Source: Pseudomonas helleri
Lineage (GTDB): Bacteria; Pseudomonadota; Gammaproteobacteria; Pseudomonadales; Pseudomonadaceae
Reading direction: 5' to 3'
Length of the DNA: 64,000 nt
Assembly: GCF_001043025.1 (NCBI RefSeq)
Contig: NZ_JYLD01000017.1
Coordinates: 1 to 64,000 of the forward strand
Positions 24,951 to 33,333 of the stretch are shown piece by piece. Position 1 is the first letter of the stretch; the number at the start of each line of letters is the position of its first letter. The notes below the pieces were generated by a model. That model did not search any database and was not told where the DNA came from. It saw only the letters and a program-made list of their open reading frames with translations. The position numbers and the translations under genes were made by a program.

Positions 24951-26256
24951 GGTATGGATCTGGGACAGGAAAGTAGGCGCCGTTCTCTGGGACGAAACAC
25001 GTCCGGTGCCGACCGGCACGTTTGAATTTGAGCCAGAGTTTTGCTTGATCGGCCTGCAACTCGCCCCGCTTACGATGCGAGCCGAACCTGAAGTGATCTA
25101 CGAATTTGCATCGCTTCCAGACAAATCGTTCAAACGCCTGCCGCCATGCTTGTCTGATTCATTACCGGACGACTTCGGTAATGCAGTGATCGATAGCTGG
25201 CTGGCCACCCAAAACCGGGACCCCAAGACCTTCACTCCGGTCGAGCGCCTGCTCTACATAGGTAGCCGCGGCATGGGAGCCCTTGAATACAAGCCTGCTG
25301 CATTGAAGCCCGCAGACACTATTGAACGCCTGCAGATAGACGCACTGGTCGACCTTGCCGGCAAGATTCTGGCTGACCGCCATGACCAACTCGACGGCCT
25401 GCGGCTCGCCCCCCAAACAGACCGCGAAGACGAGGCGTTGAAAAGTCTGTTTAAAATTGGCTCATCTGCTGGCGGCGCACGGGCCAAGGCCATTATTGCC
25501 CTCAATGAAAAAAGCGGTGAGATTTGCTCCGGTCAAATTCAGGCGCCAGAAGGCTACAGCTATTGGTTGCTCAAGTTTGATGTCGACCAAAAAGAGAACG
25601 CACTGGGTGACCCGCAAGGATTCGGTAAAGTCGAGTATGCCTACCACCTGATGGCCAAGGCCGCCGGGATCGAGATGACCGAGTGCAGGTTGCTACAAGA
25701 GGGGGCGCGGTCTCACTTCATGACAAAGCGCTTCGATCGAATGGAAGACGGCGACAAGCTGCACGTGCAAACCCTGTGTGCAATGGATCAGGCTGACTAC
25801 AACGCCCCTGGTAGTTACAGCTATGAATCAGCCCTGATGGTATGTCGTGATCTGGAGCTGAGTCGTCTTGAGCAAATTGAGCTCTACCGGCGCATGGTTT
25901 TCAATGTCTTGGCGCGCAACCAGGATGACCATACGCGCAACATTGCGTTCATGGTCTGGCGCGACGGTATCTGGAAACTGACGCCAGCCTACGACGTCTG
26001 CTGGTCCTACAATCCCAACGGAGACTGGACTGCCAAACACCAAATGACACTCAACGGAAAGCGGGATGACTTTGTGCTCGACGACCTGCTCAGGGTCGCG
26101 ACTCATATAGCCAACTTTAATCCGCGAACAGTCATCAAAAAGGTCGGTTCAGCCGTCAGTCGCTGGAAAACCTTTGCGACCAAGGCGCAGGTTCCAGACG
26201 CGCTTATCGACCAAATTGCAGCGTCTCACCGGCTTTACCTGGCAAAAGACCTGTAA
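24934..26256 (+). CDS. hipA: HipA-type serine/threonine kinase toxin
   Basis: A 440-residue HipA family kinase. The N-terminal HipA_N-like part (1-110) has WDRKVGAVLWDE. The kinase core has SSAGGARAKAII (nucleotide-loop/regulatory Ser region), catalytic Asp331 in RNQDDHTRN and metal-binding Asp354 in LTPAYDVC. The 23-residue distance between these Asp residues equals that between Asp309 and Asp332 in E. coli HipA. HipA phosphorylates glutamyl-tRNA synthetase and causes growth arrest; other family members use other synthetases. The base composition of its upstream region suggests acquisition by transfer. Confidence 0.9.
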   Translation: MAKVAEVWIWDRKVGAVLWDETRPVPTGTFEFEPEFCLIGLQLAPLTMRAEPEVIYEFASLPDKSFKRLPPCLSDSLPDDFGNAVIDSWLATQNRDPKTFTPVERLLYIGSRGMGALEYKPAALKPADTIERLQIDALVDLAGKILADRHDQLDGLRLAPQTDREDEALKSLFKIGSSAGGARAKAIIALNEKSGEICSGQIQAPEGYSYWLLKFDVDQKENALGDPQGFGKVEYAYHLMAKAAGIEMTECRLLQEGARSHFMTKRFDRMEDGDKLHVQTLCAMDQADYNAPGSYSYESALMVCRDLELSRLEQIELYRRMVFNVLARNQDDHTRNIAFMVWRDGIWKLTPAYDVCWSYNPNGDWTAKHQMTLNGKRDDFVLDDLLRVATHIANFNPRTVIKKVGSAVSRWKTFATKAQVPDALIDQIAASHRLYLAKDL

Positions 26257-26351
26257 CCCCGTCCTCTGAGTGCCGCCACTCAACACTCCCAATACAGGGG
26301 CTGTAAGGCGACGATCTTAACGTCGTTTAACGGCCCTGAAAGTACCCCGCA

Positions 26352-26810
26352 TCACTGCGCCGTACCTCCCACCTCACACCGCCCCAAACTCTGAAAACGC
26401 GCCTCAAAATCCTCCGCCAATTGCTCCAGCGTCACACTGCCAAGGCGTTCGATCAGCAGTGCTTGAGCGGCATCGAAAGCATCGGTCAGGGCGGCATTCA
26501 CGGCTTGTTCAACCAGGCATTCCGGGTGGTCGGTGGATAGGCCAATGGCGAATAGCGAGGCCGAGCCGAGGGCTTCGTGGATGTCCAGCAAGGTCATGTC
26601 CGCCAGCGGTTTGGCCAGTGTCCAGCCGCCGCGATGGCCCTTTTCTGAGCGTACGTAACCTTGCTCCTTGAGCAGGGCCATGGTGCGCCGAATGACCACG
26701 GGGTTGGTGCCCAGCATCTGCGCCAGGGTGTCGGAGGTCGCCGGGTGTTCGTGGCGCGCCATGTGGATCAGGACGTGCAGCATGCGGGACAGGCGGGTGT
26801 CGTTTCTCAT
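26352..26810 (-). CDS. Rrf2-family transcriptional regulator
   Basis: A 152-residue Rrf2 protein with an N-terminal winged helix (LAQMLGTNPVVIRRTMALLKEQG, then GHRGGWTLAKP). It has one Cys in the usual sensing region (HPECLVEQ) and one near the C-terminus, so it lacks the three-Cys cluster of IscR/NsrR and probably senses redox or electrophile signals by single Cys. Divergent from a thioredoxin-reductase-like gene. Confidence 0.88.
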   Translation of the reverse strand: MRNDTRLSRMLHVLIHMARHEHPATSDTLAQMLGTNPVVIRRTMALLKEQGYVRSEKGHRGGWTLAKPLADMTLLDIHEALGSASLFAIGLSTDHPECLVEQAVNAALTDAFDAAQALLIERLGSVTLEQLAEDFEARFQSLGRCEVGGTAQ

Positions 26811-26861
26811 GGGCGTTCATTTCAGGCGTGAAGGTGCGCAGAGTATCGCTCGCCACACTAA

Positions 26862-26900
26862 AAGTTACGAGAGTGTTGACACGCCCACTTCACGTAACTT
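26862..26900. promoter_or_regulatory. Inverted-repeat operator with TTGACA promoter element
   Basis: AAGTTACG (26862-26869) and CGTAACTT (26893-26900) form an 8-bp inverted repeat that flanks a perfect -35 hexamer TTGACA (26876-26881). The arrangement fits repression of the divergent oxidoreductase gene by the Rrf2 protein. Confidence 0.5.
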
Positions 26901-26953
26901 ACGTTGTATCGAGAAATCTTCGAGGGGTCGAAGAGATAACGTGAGGCGTGATC

Positions 26954-27838
26954 ATGGTTTACGACGTAGTGATTGTGGGTGGGAGCTATGCCGGGCTGTC
27001 CGCGGGCTTACAACTGGCGCGGGGACGACGCAAGGTGTTGGTGATTGATGCGGGGCTTCGGCGCAATCGATTTGCCCAGCACTCGCACGGGTTTCTCGGG
27101 CAGGACGGCCGCGCCCCTGGCGATATTGCCGCTCAGGCGCGGGCGCAATTGCTGGCGTACCCGACGGTCGAGTGGATCGATCAATCGGCGGTCAAGGCCG
27201 GCCAATGCGCTGAAGGGTTTGCCGTGGTGACGGCCGACGAACAACGCTTTGCGGCGCGGCGCTTGATCATCGCCGCCGGCATGGTCGATGTCCTGCCAGA
27301 AATCCCGGGGCTGGCAGAGCGCTGGGGCAAACATGTATTTCACTGCCCGTACTGCCACGGCTATGAACTGGACAGCGGGCCGATCGGGGTGCTGGCAGCC
27401 ACGCCAGTGGCGTTGCATCAGGCGCTGATGCTGCCGGATTGGGGGCCGACTACCTTGTTTCTGAATGGTGTGTTTGAGCCCGACGCCGAAGAACTGGCCA
27501 GCTTGGAAAAACGTGGGGTAACGCTGGAACGCGAGCGGGTTGTGTCCATCAGCGGCCACGCGGATTTAACGCTGGCCAGCGGGCGTGTGGTTGAGTTGGC
27601 AGGCGTGTTTACCCAGCCGCACATGCACATGGCCAGCCCGTTGCCCATGCAACTGGGCTGCGAGTTCGAGGCCGGGCCGATGGGGGATTTCATCAAGGTC
27701 AATGCCACCCGCGAAACCAGCGTGCCAGGCGTATTTGCCTGTGGCGATGCAGCCGTGGCCGCTGGCAACGTGGCCATTGCCGTGGGTGATGGCGCGCGAA
27801 CCGGCGCGGCGGCGCATCAATCACTGATGTTCCGCTAA
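26954..27838 (+). CDS. Thioredoxin-reductase-like FAD/NAD(P) oxidoreductase
   Basis: A 294-residue flavoprotein starting at the ATG at 26954, 7 nt after GAGG (a GTG two codons upstream is less likely). FAD-binding VIVGGSYAGLSAG at the N-terminus, redox-active CPYC (Cys131/Cys134), and a C-terminal GDAAVAAGNVAIAVGDG flavin segment. The central NADPH-binding motif is poorly conserved, so it may resemble ferredoxin-type or bacillithiol-type relatives more than true TrxB. The Rrf2 neighbour suggests redox-induced expression. Confidence 0.85.
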   Translation: MVYDVVIVGGSYAGLSAGLQLARGRRKVLVIDAGLRRNRFAQHSHGFLGQDGRAPGDIAAQARAQLLAYPTVEWIDQSAVKAGQCAEGFAVVTADEQRFAARRLIIAAGMVDVLPEIPGLAERWGKHVFHCPYCHGYELDSGPIGVLAATPVALHQALMLPDWGPTTLFLNGVFEPDAEELASLEKRGVTLERERVVSISGHADLTLASGRVVELAGVFTQPHMHMASPLPMQLGCEFEAGPMGDFIKVNATRETSVPGVFACGDAAVAAGNVAIAVGDGARTGAAAHQSLMFR

Positions 27839-27848
27839 CCCCAACACC

Positions 27849-27920
27849 CCTGTAGGAGCGAGCTTGTCTCGCGATCTTTTAAAAGATCAAAAGATCGCGA
27901 GGCAAGCTCGCTCCTACAGG
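27849..27920. repeat. Intergenic palindrome (GAGCGAGCTTG family), copy 1
   Basis: A complete copy, nearly perfectly palindromic over 72 bp: outer arms CCTGTAGGAGCGAGCTTG and CAAGCTCGCTCCTACAGG, inner arms CTCGCGATCTTTT and AAAGATCGCGAG. It lies between convergent genes and could act as a terminator or mRNA 3'-end protector. Confidence 0.85.
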
Positions 27921-27935
27921 TTTTCGTGCGCACTA

Positions 27936-29093
27936 TTACGCTTTTCGAAACACCAGCATTGCGGCAAATACAACCCCCACGGCAGCGATGCACAGCATCA
28001 GCGCCTGATCACTGATATACGTCGCCACGGCCCCGGTGGCGATAGGGCCCAGTACGCCGCCCAAGGTGTAGAACAGCGCAATCGCGGTCATGGCGGTCGA
28101 CACTTGATGCTTGCCCACGCGGTCGGCGGCTTCGATCACGGCCACGGTGTTCATGCCGCCAATCGCTCCGCCCCAGACAAACACCACCAGCGCCGCCAGC
28201 CACGGCAAAGGCTGGCTGAAGGGGATGGCCAAGGTGCCCAGCAAAAGCAGCAGGCCGCAGATCAATTGTGCGGTTTTGTAGGAACTGCGGTCGGCCATCC
28301 AGCCGATGGGCAGTTGCAGCAAGGTGCCGCCCAGCCCGAAGACGGAGATCAGCAGCGTCGCGGCCGTCAGCGGGTAGCCCGCTGCCAGGCTGTAGGGCGC
28401 GAGAAACGACACCGTGGAGGTTTCGGCAAACCCTGCAATCAAGGCGGCGCCCAAGGCGATGGGGATGAGGCCGTAGAATTTGCCATGGGCTTTTTCTTGC
28501 GGTGTTTGCGGCTGCGAATCGTGGCTTTTGAGGGTCAGCGCCAGCGCGCCCGATAGCAGCACGATCGCCGCACAGGCGTAGTACGGCAGCGCGCCGTCAA
28601 CACCGAACACCACCAGTAGCAACGGGCCAATCGCAATGCCTAGGCCCATCAGGGTTTCATGCACGCCAATGGCTCGCCCGCGGCCGTCGCGCGACGACAC
28701 GGCAACGATCCAGGTGTCGCAGGCGATCCAGCGCAAGATCAACCCCACGCCCAGCACAAAGTTCAGGCCGAAGATCAGCACCAGATCCTCAGTCAATGTC
28801 ATGCCCAGCAACGCCAGGCTGGTGAGCAGCGCGCTCAGCACGTTGGCCTTGACCAGGCCGAGTGAACCCAAAACGCGCGGGACGATTTTGTACAGCAGCA
28901 AAATCGCGATCCACGAAGCGCTGACCACCACGCCGATTTTCGCCGCGCTGACGCCTCGCTGCTCCAGTGACATGGACAGCAGCGGCGTGATGGTGCCGAT
29001 CTGCACAATCTGCGACAGCACCGACAGCGCATTGATCTTGGCCAGCACGAACCAGCGGGGTGGATCGGTGTATTCAGCACTTGGCGATTGCAT
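27936..29093 (-). CDS. MFS transporter
   Basis: A 385-residue protein with 12 predicted transmembrane helices, starting at MQSPSAEY (ATG 29091-29093). The frame extends 83 codons upstream, but that part overlaps the regulatory region of the divergent receptor gene and has no membrane-protein character. The loop DGRGRAIGVHETLMG and C-terminal AADRVGKHQVST are MFS-like. The substrate is unknown; no sigma54 site faces this gene. Confidence 0.85.
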   Translation of the reverse strand: MQSPSAEYTDPPRWFVLAKINALSVLSQIVQIGTITPLLSMSLEQRGVSAAKIGVVVSASWIAILLLYKIVPRVLGSLGLVKANVLSALLTSLALLGMTLTEDLVLIFGLNFVLGVGLILRWIACDTWIVAVSSRDGRGRAIGVHETLMGLGIAIGPLLLVVFGVDGALPYYACAAIVLLSGALALTLKSHDSQPQTPQEKAHGKFYGLIPIALGAALIAGFAETSTVSFLAPYSLAAGYPLTAATLLISVFGLGGTLLQLPIGWMADRSSYKTAQLICGLLLLLGTLAIPFSQPLPWLAALVVFVWGGAIGGMNTVAVIEAADRVGKHQVSTAMTAIALFYTLGGVLGPIATGAVATYISDQALMLCIAAVGVVFAAMLVFRKA

Positions 29094-29240
29094 GCGCACA
29101 ACCCTTCCATGGATGACCGCTCGGCGATGGCGGCACGCGCAATCATGCGCTTTTTTCAGCGCCTGGGGCGGTCCCGAAAACACAAAAATCCACTGCGCCG
29201 ACAAACGTCGAAATGTGCCCAAAAAATCATTGCTACTGCT

Positions 29241-29291
29241 GTGCTGCTCCAGCAGCAGCCTCGGCGCACACCCTTGCTGCTGTATCAGCAA
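29241..29291. promoter_or_regulatory. Paired upstream activator sites (SfnR-type) of TonB receptor 1
   Basis: Two copies of the TTGCTG-N6-CAGCAA palindrome lie here: GTGCTG-N6-CAGCAG (29241-29258) and TTGCTG-N6-CAGCAA (29274-29291), centres 33 bp apart, about three helical turns. The proximal copy is 60 bp from the -24 element. Confidence 0.75.
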
Positions 29292-29341
29292 CCATCCCGT
29301 AAACATGGCTTTACCCCCCGTAAACACGGGACCAAACACCA

Positions 29342-29357
29342 TGGCACATGGCTTGCA
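29342..29357 (+). promoter_or_regulatory. Sigma54 -24/-12 promoter
   Basis: TGGCAC-ATGGC-TTGCA is a perfect match to TGGCAC-N5-TTGCA, 41 bp before the receptor ATG. Confidence 0.85.
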
Positions 29358-29397
29358 AAGTTCCCCCTCAAACGCTTACAAACCGGGGAATACACTC

Positions 29398-31677
29398 ATG
29401 CAATATCTAAGTGGAATCAAACAAACGGGGCTGGCGATTTCTATATCGGGGACGCTGTTGGTCTCGGGTCATGCCATCGCACAAACCAGTGACTCGGTAC
29501 TCGACACCGTCGTTGTCCAGGGGCAAAACCAGGCCACCGATACACTGGTCGGCGATGCCAAACAAGAGAAGGCGCCAGAATCTAAAGCCACACTCACCAA
29601 GGCCCAACTGCAAAAGTTTGTCGGCCTGGACAGTGCGGTCACCGGGGCGCTGAAGTACCTGCCCGGCGTGCACTCAAGCGGTGGCGACTCCAGCGGCATT
29701 ACCGAAGGCTCGCTGAACATTCGGGGCTTCTCGCAGGACCAACTGGGCTTTACCCGCGACGGCATCCCGCTGAATGATCCACAGTTCCTTACGCCGCATG
29801 CCGACTTCATGGGCGACCCGGAAAACTACGAATCGGTCTCGGTGATTTACGGCGGCGCCTCCATTAACGCACCCACCCTGACGGCCAGCGGTGGCAGCGT
29901 CGAGATCAAATCCGTCGCGCCCACTCAAGAAAGCGGCGTGTTGTACAAACAGAGCATCGGCAGCAACAACCTCTATCGTGAGTTCGTGCGGGTCAACACC
30001 GGCGAGCACGATGGCCTGTCCGCCTGGTTGTCGGCCTCGCGCACCACCGCCGACTTGTGGGACGACTCAGACGGCGAATTGTCGTCCAACCGCTTCGAAG
30101 GCAACGTGCAGTACAAGTGGGGCGACGGCAACCAGATCAACGCGCTGTTTTCCAGTTTCCTGATGCGCACCAACAGCTATCTGTCGCCCACGCTGGCGCA
30201 ATACCGCGCCAACAAATATGACCACGGCTACCCAACCAAGGCTTACCCCACGGAGGGCGGCATTAACGGCGTGCCCGACATTACCGTACCCGGCCCAAGT
30301 GCGCCCAACTCGCGGGCCGACTTTAAAATCCAGACCTATGGCCTGAACGGTGTGTTCAACCTGTCGGACGGTGTGCAACTGAAGGTGAACCCGTATTACG
30401 TCCGGGTCACGGACGGCACCGCGTCCATCGCCACCGCAGCGGTCAACGAAACCAAGCTGGGCACCGACGTCAATCACGACGGCGATGCGCTGGATCCGGT
30501 CGTGCCCGCGTCGTTGCAATTATTGCCTACCCAATACCGCATCGGGTCGAGCAACACCCTGGACTTCACCCTGGCCGACAACAACGTGCTGCAACTAGGC
30601 CTGTGGACCGACTACACCCACGCCCGCAACCAGTTCATCTTCACGCCGATCAAAGGCAACGGCAAACCGGCCAGCATCGACGGCAGCACACCGATTCGCG
30701 ATGGCAACGGCAACATCTACTACAACACCAACCAGGCCAACCAGATCACCACGCAAAAGCTCTGGTTGCAGGACACCTGGAACATTGTCAGCGACCTGAC
30801 CCTGACCGCAGGCCTCGCCTGGCAGCACACTGAACTCAAGGGCGATGACCTCCTGAAGGGTTACAGCAACACCGAAGACTACAACCGCTTCCTGCCGAGC
30901 CTGAGCCTCAGCTACCAGCTTGATAAAGAAAACCAGCTTTACTACAACACCACCTCGAACATGCGTGTACCGGCCATTGCCTCGGTATACGGCAGCGTCA
31001 ATGGCGTTGAAAAACAGAAACCCGAGCTGACCTGGAACCAGGAAATCGGCTGGCGCTACAGCACTGACAAAACCCTGGTCAGCGCCGCATTGTTCTACGA
31101 CCAGTTCAAAAACCGTCAGGCGGCGTATCAACAGCTGACCGGCGTGACCTCCTACTTCAACGCGGGCAGCGTCACCACCCAAGGCCTGGAGCTGTCGGTG
31201 AATGGCAAACTGCCTGCCAACTTCAACTACTTCAGCTCATTGACCCTGCTCAGCGCCGAGCAAGACTCGGACTACAGCGCGGGCGGCCATAGCGCAGACA
31301 CCAAGGGCAAACAGCTCTTCGACACCCCGCGTCAGTTGTTCAACGCAGGCATCGGTTATGACAACCAGGCCTTCTACGCCAACTTCCTCGGTCGTTACAC
31401 CGGTAGCTACTACGGTGATCTGGCCAATAACCAGAAAATCAGCGGCTACACCGTCTTCGACGCGAACCTGGGTTATCGCTTCAAAGACCTGGTCAGTGGG
31501 CTCAAGGAAACCACCGTCAGCCTTAACGCCAACAACCTCTTCAACAAGCAATACCTGTCTGGCGTGAAGTCCGGCACCATCGACGCCGATCCAAGCGACG
31601 CAAACTTCTTCGGCGCGCCTCAATACTATCGAGGCCAGCCGCGCTCGCTGGTGGCCTCCGTGAGTGTTGGTTTCTAA
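29398..31677 (+). CDS. TonB-dependent outer-membrane receptor 1
   Basis: A 759-residue receptor starting at MQYLSGIKQTG (ATG at 29398 after GGGGA). The open frame runs far upstream but crosses the promoter, so it is not coding there. A signal peptide ends at HAIA. The plug domain (about 60-190; LNIRGFSQDQLGFTRDGIPL) and 22-strand barrel end in SVSVGF with the terminal Phe. It imports a bulky substrate using TonB energy. The sigma54 promoter and paired sites upstream, plus the GMC/aldehyde dehydrogenase genes behind it, suggest import of an organosulfur alcohol or ester under sulfur limitation rather than a siderophore. Confidence 0.88.
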   Translation: MQYLSGIKQTGLAISISGTLLVSGHAIAQTSDSVLDTVVVQGQNQATDTLVGDAKQEKAPESKATLTKAQLQKFVGLDSAVTGALKYLPGVHSSGGDSSGITEGSLNIRGFSQDQLGFTRDGIPLNDPQFLTPHADFMGDPENYESVSVIYGGASINAPTLTASGGSVEIKSVAPTQESGVLYKQSIGSNNLYREFVRVNTGEHDGLSAWLSASRTTADLWDDSDGELSSNRFEGNVQYKWGDGNQINALFSSFLMRTNSYLSPTLAQYRANKYDHGYPTKAYPTEGGINGVPDITVPGPSAPNSRADFKIQTYGLNGVFNLSDGVQLKVNPYYVRVTDGTASIATAAVNETKLGTDVNHDGDALDPVVPASLQLLPTQYRIGSSNTLDFTLADNNVLQLGLWTDYTHARNQFIFTPIKGNGKPASIDGSTPIRDGNGNIYYNTNQANQITTQKLWLQDTWNIVSDLTLTAGLAWQHTELKGDDLLKGYSNTEDYNRFLPSLSLSYQLDKENQLYYNTTSNMRVPAIASVYGSVNGVEKQKPELTWNQEIGWRYSTDKTLVSAALFYDQFKNRQAAYQQLTGVTSYFNAGSVTTQGLELSVNGKLPANFNYFSSLTLLSAEQDSDYSAGGHSADTKGKQLFDTPRQLFNAGIGYDNQAFYANFLGRYTGSYYGDLANNQKISGYTVFDANLGYRFKDLVSGLKETTVSLNANNLFNKQYLSGVKSGTIDADPSDANFFGAPQYYRGQPRSLVASVSVGF

Positions 31678-31730
31678 CCGTCCCCAGCTAAAAGGGGCGG
31701 TTGGCAAAACCGCCGCCCCGAGGAGCCAGC

Positions 31731-33323
31731 ATGAGCACTGAGCATTACGACTACATCATCGTGGGAGGCGGCACTGCGGGCAGCGTGCTGGCCAATCGAC
31801 TGTCGGCGCGTGCAGACAAACGCGTGCTGCTGATCGAAGCGGGCGCCGACACCCCTGACAACAATACCCCGAACGAGATTCTTGACGGCCTGCAACCCTG
31901 GCTGCCACGCCAGGCGGGCGATCGGTTTTTCTGGCCGGGTCTGAACGTATTGCGCGCCAGCCAGCACCCGGACATCCCGCGCGACCCGCAGCGTTACGAG
32001 CAAGGGCGCATTCTGGGCGGCGGCTCAAGCGTCAACATGATGGTCGCCAACCGCGGCCTGCCCCGCGATTACGACCAATGGGCCGAACAAGGCGCCGAAG
32101 GCTGGGGCTGGCAAGGCGTACTGCCGTACTTCCGCAAGCTGGAACATGACATCGACTTTGGCCTGAGCGACCCTGAACAGCACGGTCACAGCGGCCCACT
32201 GCCAATAGCCCGAATTGACTCGCGACGCTGGGGCAGTTTCACCCGTGCGTCTGCCAATGCATTGCACAGCCTGGGGCTGGACAATATCGTCGACCAGAAC
32301 GGACGCTTCGAAGACGGCTATTTTGCACCCGCCGTCAGCATCGAATACCAACAACGGGTATCCAGCGCACGGGCCTACCTCAACCCCGAGGTGCGCTCAC
32401 GCAGCAACCTGACGCTGTGGACCCACACTCAAGTCCAGGCACTTCGCCTGAACGGACAGACCGTTACCGGCGTCAACGTGCTACGCAACGGCCAACTGCT
32501 GGACGTCAGCGCCAGCGAAGTGATCCTGGCGGCGGGCGCCCTGCAATCCCCCGCGTTACTGCTAAGGGCCGGCATTGGCCCCGCCGATCAGTTGCGCGAC
32601 CTGGGCATCAGCGTGATCGCCGACCGCCCGGGCGTGGGCCAGAATTTATGGGACCACAGCTCCATCGGGCTCACCGCGCGCCTGCATGACAACCTCCCGG
32701 CGAGCGATGAGCCGGGTTCTGCACACTTGCTGGCGGCGCGGGTCTCGTCCGGGGTCAACCCGGATGTGCCGGGGGATTTGTACCTGGGGATCGTCCGCAA
32801 CGCGGCATTGGGCACGGCAGGCGCCGTGCTGTGGGTCAACAAACCAGACTCCACCGGGCACCTGAGCCTACACAGCAACGACCCGACAGATTACCCGCAC
32901 GTTGAGTTCAACCTGCTCTCTGATCGCCGCGACCTTGAGCGCCTGCGTGAAGGCCTGCGGTTGCTGGCCAAGGTTTTTGCCAGCCCCGAAGTCGCAGCAT
33001 TCAGCGGCCCGCCACGCTTGAACCGCTTTGCCGAGACAACACTGGAGGGCCCGCTGCTGGCCGACTTGCTGGCCGACGATGACGCCCTTGAACGCTACCT
33101 GCGCACCCATGTGGGCGGTGTGTGGCACGCCAGCGGGACATGCCGTATCGGCCGCACCGATGACCCGCTGGCGGTGGTTGACCCTGCCGGGCGCGTATTG
33201 GGCGTACAGGGTTTGCGCGTCGCCGATGCCTCCGTCATCCCGGTGATTCCGACCGCCAACACCAACCTGCCCACGGTGATGATCGCCGAAAAACTCTCCG
33301 ACCTTATTCTGGCTAACGCCTGA
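31731..33323 (+). CDS. GMC-family FAD alcohol dehydrogenase/oxidase
   Basis: A 530-residue GMC oxidoreductase starting at the ATG at 31731 (GAGGAG upstream). Rossmann motif GGGTAG (12-17), GMC signature around GRILGGGSSVNMMVANRG, and active-site His in VWHASGTCRIG with the second catalytic region PTANTNLPTVMIAEK. It oxidises a primary alcohol to an aldehyde, which the next gene would handle. A hairpin at 31694-31719 separates it from the receptor gene and may tune expression. Confidence 0.88.
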   Translation: MSTEHYDYIIVGGGTAGSVLANRLSARADKRVLLIEAGADTPDNNTPNEILDGLQPWLPRQAGDRFFWPGLNVLRASQHPDIPRDPQRYEQGRILGGGSSVNMMVANRGLPRDYDQWAEQGAEGWGWQGVLPYFRKLEHDIDFGLSDPEQHGHSGPLPIARIDSRRWGSFTRASANALHSLGLDNIVDQNGRFEDGYFAPAVSIEYQQRVSSARAYLNPEVRSRSNLTLWTHTQVQALRLNGQTVTGVNVLRNGQLLDVSASEVILAAGALQSPALLLRAGIGPADQLRDLGISVIADRPGVGQNLWDHSSIGLTARLHDNLPASDEPGSAHLLAARVSSGVNPDVPGDLYLGIVRNAALGTAGAVLWVNKPDSTGHLSLHSNDPTDYPHVEFNLLSDRRDLERLREGLRLLAKVFASPEVAAFSGPPRLNRFAETTLEGPLLADLLADDDALERYLRTHVGGVWHASGTCRIGRTDDPLAVVDPAGRVLGVQGLRVADASVIPVIPTANTNLPTVMIAEKLSDLILANA

Positions 33324-33333
33324 GGATCTCCCC

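Noticed and set aside
29094..29240. A leftward sigma54 promoter for the MFS gene at 27936
   Set aside because: TGGGCAC-like sequence is present, but no GC lies at the required distance, so co-regulation with the sulfur island is not supported.
28636..29397. N-terminal extension of TonB receptor 1
   Set aside because: It is antisense to the MFS gene and runs through the activator sites and sigma54 promoter; the signal peptide begins at 29398.
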